Below, one piece after another: positions 10,333-20,618 of a stretch of 22,604 nt of DNA (the stretch's first letter is position 1; every line of letters begins with the position of its first letter). The position numbers were made by a program, and so were the translations under genes. The DNA comes from Lojkania enalia (lineage: Eukaryota; Ascomycota; Dothideomycetes; Pleosporales): assembly GCA_010094045.1 (NCBI GenBank), contig ML986812.1, forward strand, positions 1 to 22,604, given 5' to 3'. The notes below the pieces were generated by a model. It ran no database searches, had not been told where the DNA came from, and worked only from the letters and a program-made list of their open reading frames with translations.

Positions 10333-13005
10333 CCCTTTACTATTATTATTACGCCGCTACTACTTTCTTATCCTAGTCCAGCCTTAACTACCTGTCTACC
10401 TTACCTCCGGTGTCTCTTTACCCCCGTTGAGCCCTAAAAAGTAATACTATAGTATACTAAGTAGCTAAAACGCCTTAATTAAGCGTACGCTAAGATATTT
10501 AATAATATTAATTAGTATACTATAGTTTCTAATCTCTATTTACGTCGTCCGCGCGCTCTATAGCTCTAGTATACTTTCTTCCTTTTTATCTACTTTAGCT
10601 TCTTCGACTTCTCCTATCTCGTCCTAATATCCTTTGCTGAATAACTCTCTAACTACTTTTCTACTAATACTAACAGCTATATATTAGTAGTCTAGTATAT
10701 ATAGCTTAATACCTATCTATTTACTAGTCTCGCGCTTAAGCATGTATATTAGTTAGTCCGTCTTCTATAGTCTATATTAATCTACCTATATATAGTTACT
10801 AAAGCTGCTGCTAAGCACTTTAATATTTAAATACTTCTAAAACGGCTGTATATAAGCTAAATATACTACTATTATCTACTCTAGCCGCAGCGGTAGAAAG
10901 TGCGGTACTACCTTTAGCTTATCCTACTAGGATTATAATTTATAATAGCGGACTACTATTATAATCTACCCGTCTACTATAAAGATATTATAGTCTTATA
11001 GTACCCTATTATAATACTATATTATTATAATCTTTAACCCTCGCCTAGACTGCCCTAAAGTTATATATATACTAACTATTAATAGTTCTAAAAAGTAATC
11101 TACCTACTATAAGTACTATTTTACCCGCTATTTATTCTATAAGCCGTCTCTTAACTGGAGCTGCTAACCAGCTTCTATCTGCTTAGCCTGAGTAAGTATC
11201 TACTTAAGTTTATTATTAAGCCGATTATTATAATAATAGATAAAAGATATACCCCGCTATATAAATATAATATTGTTAATAAGCTACTCCAGCCGGATAG
11301 TAAACTAGTTCTCAACTCTAGCCGTCTAATACAGCTCCTGCTAGAGTATCTCCTCTATTTTAGCTACTATATCCTGTTCTATCTTACGGAACTAGCTAAT
11401 ATAGATTAGCCGGCTGTTAAGATAGAATATCTTCTTATTCTTTAACTAGTAAGTATTATCTAAATTACTAGCCGTTAGTATAATAAACTTTCTATATGCT
11501 AGTAAGCTAATTATCTTACTTATCGGACTAAACAATCTGTTAGCTAGAAACTTCCGCCGTATAAGTAGAAAATACTCCTAGTCCTTATCCATCTACTTAT
11601 TACGCTCTACTGCTAGAAGTAGCTTTTCTATACTTAGTACGCGCATGTAGTATATTATACTAGCTAGTATATATAAGTAGTTTTTTACTATATATAAGTA
11701 GTCTATTTTAGTATCGATCCCTAGTACGGTAAGAAAATAGATAAGTCTACTACTAAATAGCCGATCGCCTGTTAATTAAAAAATAAATAATATAAGTATA
11801 TCTAGTAGTACTCTAAACTAAGCGTTTTTACTATCTTTATCTAATATAACCTATAGTATTATTGCTAATTCCTTCTACTTATTTTACTAACAGAATAGCT
11901 CGCGCGCGTCTTCTATCTAATCTATTTCTTTCTTCTTATAGTACCTATAATAGGGGCTGCTATTACTATTATTATCGCTATTAGTACTATTTCTAGCTCT
12001 ACTAGACCTAGAACTCGCGCTATTATCTAATACTATACTATTATTATTACTATTATCGCTGTTACTACTATAGCTAAATTATATAGCCTAAGCTTCTTCG
12101 TTAGTAATAATATAGAGAAAGTAGTAGATAAACTTAATAATATAGCTAGTATATACTACTTAACTTTTAAGGTTCTATAGTTAAGCGAGTAGATACTTAT
12201 CTATTTTATATTACTAAACGCTTTTAAACTATTATTTTATCTCTCGCGCGAGCGATAATAACCCTCTAATACTCTATTTAACTAATAGCTTAACTAGCTT
12301 TACTACCTACTAAAGTTTCGCCTTACCTTAGTTAGGCAGCTAGATCTAATATATAAGATATACTCGATTCCGCTTTACTAGATACTCCAGCTACCCTATC
12401 CGTTTAAACTACCTAGTTTTATCAGTTTTTGCTGCCTCTGTATTTATAATCTATACTTTCTCTTCTTCTCTCTACTTTGTAAGCTTAAACCTAGCTAACT
12501 AATTATATATAATATCGGCCTCTATATAGAAAATAGCTAGCTTATAGTTATAGCTGCTTATATTAATAATAAAATATTACTGCAGCCTGCTAGCTTAAAA
12601 AAATATTTATATTTTAACCTTCTAATAGAGCCTACTTTTATCGCCTATCTATACCTATTTATATTTTTTCTTTAGATATATACGTAGCGCGTTAATATTA
12701 GTAGTAATATAGTATCTAGATTACTTATACTAGAATCTATTTAGCAGCTTTTCTAATTCTAATATTAGTTGCCCGAACAGTGCGGGCAGCTAGATATTTT
12801 TTACTAGTTTAATTAGCTATTAACAAGTATACTTAATAATTACCCTCCTCTACTCTATTATTATACTATAATAGTACTATAGATATATATTAATATTTAA
12901 TATAGCAGTTATATATTTCTTATATATTAGAATACAGTGCTCGGGTAGATAGTAGAGATAGTTCTTAATATCCTCTAGTAATAGTGCTGTTCTACTTACT
13001 TATAT
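10333..13005 (-). pseudogene. Copy 4: TLH-type fragment truncated just before the helicase domain
   Basis: The copy starts at the base matching copy-1 position 1776, so it holds the N-terminal domain, linker and complete central block but stops short of Walker A. At the junction the fixed end and the internal sequence share ATAGG. The offset of 8557 is constant across the copy. Copy 6 starts at the same internal base, yet the two carry many different RIP changes. No product is possible. Confidence 0.85.
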
Positions 13006-13328
13006 ATAAGTCTTTCTACTATAGATATAGTATTACGCCCTTAGTTTAAGTATCTATATATTTTAGTAGAACTGTATTCTTCTAGCCTTATTATAACTCT
13101 ATACTAGTACAGGTGTGATAATATAGCGTTATAAGTAGAATAAATAGACTCTACTAAATAGTTTTTATATATAAAGTATTAGGGTTAGAGTACTAGTTAT
13201 AAATAAATTAGGGGGGTAATAGTTAGATAAATTACCTCCTTTTAACAACCTATTTTAGGTATAGCGCTATAATACTATACCTAATCTATTACGAATCGGG
13301 TCTAATTCGTCGCCTTATATTAGATAGG
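13006..13328. repeat. Fixed-end block of copy 4, with TTAGGGTTAG motif
   Basis: Same 323-bp block with TTAGGGTTAG at 13179-13188, a shorter G run than in copies 1 to 3 (AGGGGGGT), the near-palindrome at 13258-13281 and the terminus TATTAGATAGG. I see no gene in it. Confidence 0.85.
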
Positions 13329-16300
13329 TATAATAGTAGCTGTAGATTCTTTAGCTTTACTAGTTTTAGCTGCTAGTCGTTTAACATAAAGATAAGATAA
13401 TACTTATCTACTATAATCTACCGCAGCAGCTTCTTACTATTAAATATCTCTATATAGCTAATAAAATTCCTATTACTTATTATATTACCTACTATATCTG
13501 TACTAACTACTACTACTACTACTAGATTACTCTTATTATACTTCTATTCTATATAGTTAATTCTACTCTCTTAAATCCGCTTAATTAAGTTCTTAATAAG
13601 CGCCTGGTATAGTACTACTACTACTATTACCCTATATTAATCTAAGTAAGCTAGTACGGTAAATAGTAAGCTCTTTCTTCTACTAGTTAAGAGTACTATA
13701 ATAAGTAGTATCTACCTGCTTAGTACCGCATGTATCGCTTGTTTTTACTCAGCTGAGTAGAAGCTAACCTCTTCTTACTTAAGTACCTGCTACATCGCCT
13801 TTTAAAGCTCTTTCTCTCTTCTACTTTAAGCCTATACCTTCTTTCTTTATACTATAGATCCTTTACTATTATTATTATACTACTACTACTTCCTTATCCT
13901 AGTCTAGCCTTAACTACTTGTCTACTTTACCTCCGGTGTCTCTTTACCCCCGTTAAGCCCTAAGAAGTAATACTATAGTATATTAAGCGGCTAAAACGCT
14001 TTAATTAAGCGTATACTAAAATATTTAATAATATTAATTAGTATATTATAGTTCCTAATCTCTATCTATATTATTTATATACTCTATAGCTCTAGTACAC
14101 TCTTTTCCTTCTTATCTACTTTAGCTTCTTCGACTTCCTCTATCTCGTTCTAATATCCTTTACTAAATAACTTTCTAACTACTTTTCTACTAATACTAAT
14201 AGCTGCGTATTAGTAGTTTAGTATATATAGCTTAATACCTATCTATTTACTAGTCTCGCGCTTAAGCACGCGCGTTAGTTAGTCTATTTTTTATAGCCTA
14301 TATTAATCCGCCTATACATAATTATTAAAGCTGCTGCTAAGTACCTTAATATTTAAATACTCCTAAAACGGCTATATATAAGCTAAGTATACTACTATTA
14401 TCTACTTTAGCTGCGGTAGTAGAAAGCGCAGTACTACCTTTAACTTATTCTACTAGAATTGCGATTTATAATAGTAGACTACTATTATAATCTACCTATC
14501 TACTATAAAGATATTATAGTTTTATAGTATTCTATTATAATACTATATTATTATAATCTCTAACCCTTACTTAGGCTGCCCTAAAGTTATATATATACTA
14601 ACTATTAGTAGTTCTAAGAAGTAATCTATCTACTATAAGTACTATTTTATCTACTACTTACTCTATAAACTATCTCTTAACTAGAGTTGCTAACTAGTTT
14701 CTATCTATCTAGCTTAAGTAAGTATCTACTTAAGCTTGTTATTAAGCTAATTATTATAATAATAGATAAAAGATATACCCTACTATATAAACGTAATATT
14801 ATTAATAAGCTACTCCAGCTGGATAGTAAACTAGTCTTTAACTCTAACTGTCTAATATAGCTCCTACTAGAGTATCTCCTCTATTTTAGCTATTATATCC
14901 TGCGCTATCTTGTGGAACTAGCTAATATAGATCGGCCGGCTATTAAGATAGAACGTCTTTTTATCCTTTAACTAGTAAGTATTATCTAAATTACTAGCCG
15001 TTAGTATAATAAACTTTCTATATACTAGTAAGCTAATTATCTCGCTTATTAGACTAAACAATCTATTAGCTAGAAACTTCTACTATATAAGTAGAAAATA
15101 CTCCTAGTTCTCGTCCGTCTACTTATTACACTCTACTACTAGAAGTAGCTTCTCTATACTTAGTATATATAAGTAGTTCTTTACTATATATAAGTGGTTT
15201 ATTTTAGCGTTGATCCCTAGTATAGTAAGAAAATAGATAAGTCTACTACTAAATAGCTAATCGCCTATTAATTGAAAAATAAATAATATAAGTATATCTA
15301 GTAGTACCTTAAACTAAGCGTCCTTACTATCCCTATCTAATATAACTTATAGTACTATTACTAGTTCCTTCTACTTACTTTACTAATAGAATAGCTCGCG
15401 CGTATCTTCTATCTAATCTACTTCTTTTTTCTTATAGTATCTATAATAGAGGCTACTATTATTATTATTATTACTATTAGTACTTTCTTTAACTCTATTA
15501 GACCTAGAACTCGCGCTATTATCTAATACTATACTATTATTATTACTATTATTACTATTACTATTATAACTAAACTATATAGTCTAAACTTTTTTATTAG
15601 TAATAATATAGAGAAAGTAGTAGATAAACTTAATAATATAGCTGGCGTATACCGCCTAACTCTTAGGGTTCTATAGTTAAGCGAGTAGATACTTATCTAT
15701 TTTATATTACTAAGCGCTTTTAAACTACTATCTTATCTCTTATACGAGCGATAATAACCCTCTAATATTCTACTTAACTAATAGCTTAACCAGCTTTACT
15801 GCCTACTAAAGTTTCGCCTTATCTTAGTTAGGCAGCTAGATCTAATATATAAGATATACTCGATTCTACTTTACTAGATACTCTAGCTATTCTATCCGTT
15901 TAAACCACCTAGTTTTATTAGTTTTTACTACCTCCGCATCTATAATTTATATCTTCTCTTCTTTCCTCTACTTTATAAGCTTAAACCTAGCTAACTAATT
16001 ATATATAATATTAGCCTCTATATAAAAAATACCTAGCTTATAGTTATAGCTGCTTATATTAATAATAAAATATTACTATAACCCGCCAGCCTAAAAGAAT
16101 ATCTATACCTTAACCTTCTAATAGAGCCTACTTTTATTATTTATCTACGCCTATTTATACTTTTTCTTTAGATATATACGTAGCGCGTTAATATTAATAG
16201 TAATATAGTATCTAGATTGTTTATATTAGAACCTATTTAGTAGCTTTCCTAATTCTAGTATTAGTTGCCTAAACGGTACAGGTAGCTAGATATCCTTTAC

Positions 16301-16501
16301 TAGTCTAATTAGCTACTAACAAGTATACTTAATAATTACCCTCCTTTATTCTATTATTATACTATAATAGTACTGTAGATATATATTAATATTTAATATA
16401 GTAGTTATATATTTCTTATATATTAGAATATAGTACTCGGATAGATAGTAGAGATAGTTTTTAATATCCTCTAGTAATAGCGCTATTCTACTTACTTATA
16501 T
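13329..16501 (-). pseudogene. Copy 5: longest internal TLH-type fragment, keeps degraded Walker A and DExH
   Basis: The copy starts at the base matching copy-1 position 1246. It is the only copy besides copy 1 with helicase sequence. The Walker A equivalent reads T-S-R-R-K-S, so its glycines are lost, and the DExH box at 13397-13408 reads D-K-Y-Y as in copy 1. Motif III and lobe 2 are cut off. It carries the only clear length change in the array: a 30-bp in-frame loss near 15161-15165 between two TAGTA repeats, which explains 3496 bases instead of the expected 3526. All else is substitution. No product is possible. Confidence 0.85.
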
Positions 16502-16824
16502 ATAGGTCTTTCTACTATAAATATAGTATTACATTCTCGGTTCGAGCGTCTATATATCCTAGTAGAACTATATCCTTCCAGCCTTATTATAGTTTTATAC
16601 TAATACGGGTGCGATAATATAGTATTATAAGTAGAATAAATAGATTCTACTAAATAGTTTTTATATATAAAGTATTAGGGTTAGAGTACTAGTTATAAAT
16701 AAATTAGGGGGGTAACAGTTAGATAAATTACCCCCTTTTAACAACCTATTTTAGGTATAGTACTATAGTACTATACCTAATCTATTACGAATCGGGCCTA
16801 ATTTATTACTTTATATTAGATAGG
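16502..16824. repeat. Fixed-end block of copy 5, with perfect 24-bp palindrome
   Basis: Same 323-bp block with TTAGGGTTAG at 16675-16684 and the terminus TATTAGATAGG. The palindrome at 16754-16777 is perfect here, built of GGTATAG, TACTATAGTA and CTATACC, because CGC in copies 1 to 4 is TAC in this copy. I see no gene in it. Confidence 0.85.
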
Positions 16825-19497
16825 CCCTTTACTATTATTGTTACACCGCTACTACTTTCTTACCCCAGTCCAGCCTTAACTACCTATCTACTTTACCTCT
16901 AGTATCTCTTTACCCCCGTCGAGCCTTAAGAAGTAATACTATAATATATTAAGCGGTTAAAACGCTTTAATTAAGCGTATACTAAAATGCTTAATAATAT
17001 TAATTAGTATACTATAGTTCCTAATCTCTATCTACGTTGTCTACGCGCTCTATAGCTCTAGTATACTCTTTTTCTCTTTATCTACTTTAGCTTCTTTAAC
17101 TTCCCCTATCTCGTTCTAATATCCTTTACTAAACAACTCTCTAACTACTTTTCTACTAATACTAACAGCTGCGTATTAGTAGTCTAGTATATACAGCTTA
17201 ATATCTATCTATTTACTAGTTTTACACTTAAACACGTGCGTTAGTTAGTCTATCTTTTATAGCCTATATTAATCTATCTATATATAGTCGCTAAAGCTAC
17301 TACTAAGTATCTTAATATTTAGATACTCTTAAAACGGCTATATATAAGCTAAATATACTACTATTATCTACTTTAGCCGTAGTAGTAGAAAGTATAGTAC
17401 TACTTTTAGCTTGTCTTACTAGGATTGCGATTTGTAATAGCAGACTACTATTATAATCTACCTATCTACTATAAAGATATTATAGTCTTATAGTACCCTA
17501 TTATAATACTATATTATTATAATCTCTAACCCTTACTTAAACTACCTTAAAGTTATATATATACTAACTATTAATAGTTCTAAAAAGCGATCTACCTACT
17601 ATAAGTACTATTTTACCTACTACTTACTCTATAAGCCGTCTCTTAACTAGAGCTGCTAACTAGCTTCTATCTATCTAGCTTAAGTAAGCATCTATTTAAG
17701 CCTATTATTAAGCCGATTATTATAATAATAGATAAAAGATATACCCTACTATATAAACGTAATATTGTTAATAAGCTGCTCTAGCCGGATAGTAAACTAG
17801 TCCTCAGCTCTAGCCGTCTAATACAGCTCCTACTAGAGTATCTTCTCTACTTTAGCTACTATATCCTGTGCTATCTTATAGAACTAGCTAATATAGATTA
17901 GCTGGCTGTTAAGATAGAACGTTTTCTTATCTTTTAACTAGTAAGTATTATCTAAATTACTAGCTGTTAATATAATAAACTTCTTATATACTAATAAGCT
18001 AATTATTTTACTTATTAGACTAAATAATCTATTAGCTAGAAACTTCTACTATATAAGTAGAAAATACTTCTAGTCCTTATCCGTCTGCTTATTATACTCT
18101 ACTACTAGAAGTAGCTTCTTTACACCTAGTACGCGTATGTAATATACTATACTAGCTAGTATATATAAGTAGTTCTTTACTATATATAAGTAGTCTATTT
18201 TAGCGTTAATCCCTAGTACGGTAAGAAAATAGATAAGTCTACTACTAAATAGCCGATCGCCTGTTAATTAAAAAATAAATAATATAAGTATATCTAGTAG
18301 TACTTTAAACTAAGTATTCTTACTATTCCTATCTAATATAACTTATAGTACTATTACTAGTTCCTTCTACTTATTTTACTAATAGAATAGCTCGCGTGCG
18401 TCTTCTATCTAATCTACTTCTTTCTTCCTATAATATTTATAATAGGGGCTACTATTACTATTATTATTACTATTAGTACTACTTCTAGCTCTACTAGACC
18501 TAGAACTCGCGCTATTATCTAATACTATACTATTATTATTACTATTATTACTGTTACTACTATAGTTAAACTATATAACTTAAACTTCTTCGTCGGTAAT
18601 AATATAGAGAAAGTAGTAGATAAACTTAATAATATAGCTAGCGTATACTATTTAACTCTTAGGGTTCTACAGTTAAGTAAGTAGACGCCTATCTACCTTA
18701 TATTACTAAGCACTTCTAAACTACTATCTTATCTCTTATATAAGTAATAATAACCCTCTAATACTCTACTTAACTAATAGTTTAACCAGCTTCGCCGCCT
18801 ATTAAAATTTTACCTTACCTTAGTCGGGTAGTTAGATCTAATATACAAGATACACTCGATTCCGCTTTACTAGATACTCTAACTACTCTATCTACTTAAA
18901 CTACCTAGTTTTATTAGTCTTTACTGCCTCCGCATCTATAATTTATACTTTCTCTTCTTCCCTCTACTTTATAAGTTTAAACCTAGCTAACTAATTACAT
19001 ATAATATTAGCCTCTATATAGAAAATAGCTAGCTTATAGTTATAGCTACCTATATTAATAATAAAATATTACTACAGCCCGCTAGCCTAAAAGAATATCT
19101 ATACCTTAACCTTCTAATAGAATCTACTTTTATTACCTATCTATATCTATTTATACTTCTTCTTTAGATATATATATAGTATATTAATATTAGTAGTAAT
19201 ATAGTATTTAAATTGTTTATACTAGAACCTATTTAGTAGCTTTTCTAATTCTAGTATTAGTTACTTAAATAGTGCGGGCAGCTAGACGTTCTTTACTAGT
19301 CTAATTAGTTACTAATAAGTATACTTAATAATTATCCTCCTCTACTCTATTATTATACTATAATAGTATTATAGATATATATTAATATTTAATATAGTAG
19401 TTATATATTTCTTATATATTAAAATATAGTGCTTAGGTAGATAGTAGAAATAGTTTTTAATATCCTCTAGTAATAGCGCTATTCTACTTACTTATAT
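16825..19497 (-). pseudogene. Copy 6: TLH-type fragment with the same left breakpoint as copy 4
   Basis: The copy starts at the base matching copy-1 position 1776 and keeps the N-terminal domain, linker and full central block without the helicase. Its length (2996 with the fixed-end block) equals that of copy 4 exactly. The shared breakpoint means either duplication of a junction or reuse of the same ATAGG site; scattered C/T differences from copy 4 show that most RIP damage is independent. No product is possible. Confidence 0.85.
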
Positions 19498-19820
19498 ATA
19501 GGTCTTTCTACTATGGATATAGTATTATACCCTTAGTTTAAGCGTCTGTACGTCCTAGTAGAATTATATCCTTCTAGCTTTATTATAGCCCTATACTAGT
19601 ACGGGTGTAATAATATAGTATTATAAGTAGAATAAATAGACTCTACTAAATAGTTTTTATATATAAAGTATTAGGGTTAAAATACTAGTTATAAATAAAT
19701 CGGGGGGGTAATAATTAGACGAATCGCCCCCTTTTAACAACCTATTTTAGGTATAGTACTATAGTACTATACCTAATCTATTACGAATCGGGCTTAATTC
19801 GTCGCCTTATATTAGATAGA
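19498..19820. repeat. Fixed-end block of copy 6, with perfect 24-bp palindrome
   Basis: Same 323-bp block with TTAGGGTTA at 19671-19679 and a perfect palindrome at 19750-19773. It ends in TATTAGATAGA, the last base being A where the other copies have G. I see no gene in it. Confidence 0.8.
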
Positions 19821-20295
19821 GAATAGCTAGCTTATAGTTATAGCTGCTTATATTAATAATAAAATATTACTACAGTCTACTAGCCTAAAAGAATATTTAT
19901 ACCTTAACCTTCTAATAGAGTTTACTTTTATTACTTATTTATATCTACTTATACTTCTTCTTTAGATATATATATAGCGTATTAATATTAGTAGTAATAT
20001 AGTATCTAGATTACTTATACTAGAACCTATTTAGCAGCTTTCCTAATTCTAGTATTAGTTGTCCGAATAGTATAGGTAGCTAGATATTTTTTACCGGTCT
20101 AATTAGCTACTAATAAGTATACTCGACGATTACCCTCCTCTACTCTATTATTATACTATAATAGTACTATAGATATATATTAATATTTAATATAGTAGTT
20201 GCGTATTCCTTATATATTAGAATATAGTACTTAGGTAGATAGTAGAGATAGTTTTTAATATTCTCTAGTAATAGTACTATTCTACTTACTTATAT
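19821..20295 (-). pseudogene. Copy 7: shortest fragment, only the OrsD-like N-terminal part
   Basis: The copy starts at the base matching copy-1 position 3974, so only about 158 codons of the N-terminal domain remain, together with a full fixed-end block. The whole copy is 798 bases, exactly the length predicted from copy 1. The remains of both zinc fingers are in it, with the ligand codons mostly changed to Tyr. No product is possible. Confidence 0.8.
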
Positions 20296-20618
20296 GCGGG
20301 TCTTCCTATTATAAATATAGTATTACGCCCTTAGTTCGAGCGTCTGTATATCCTAGTAGAACTATATCCTTCTAATCTTATTATAGCTTTATACTAGTAT
20401 AGGTGCGATAATATAGCGTTATAAATAGAATAAATAGACTTTACTAAATAGTTTTTATATATAAAGTATTAGGGTTAGAGTACTAGTTATAAATAAATTA
20501 GGGGGGTAATAGTTAGACGAATTATCCCCTTTTAACAATCTATTTTAGGTATAGTACTATAGTACTATACCTAATCTATTACAAATCGGGCCTAATTTAT
20601 TACCTTATATTAGATAGG
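20296..20618. repeat. Fixed-end block of copy 7, with perfect 24-bp palindrome
   Basis: Same 323-bp block with TTAGGGTTAG at 20469-20478, a perfect palindrome at 20548-20571 and the terminus TATTAGATAGG. I see no gene in it. Confidence 0.85.
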
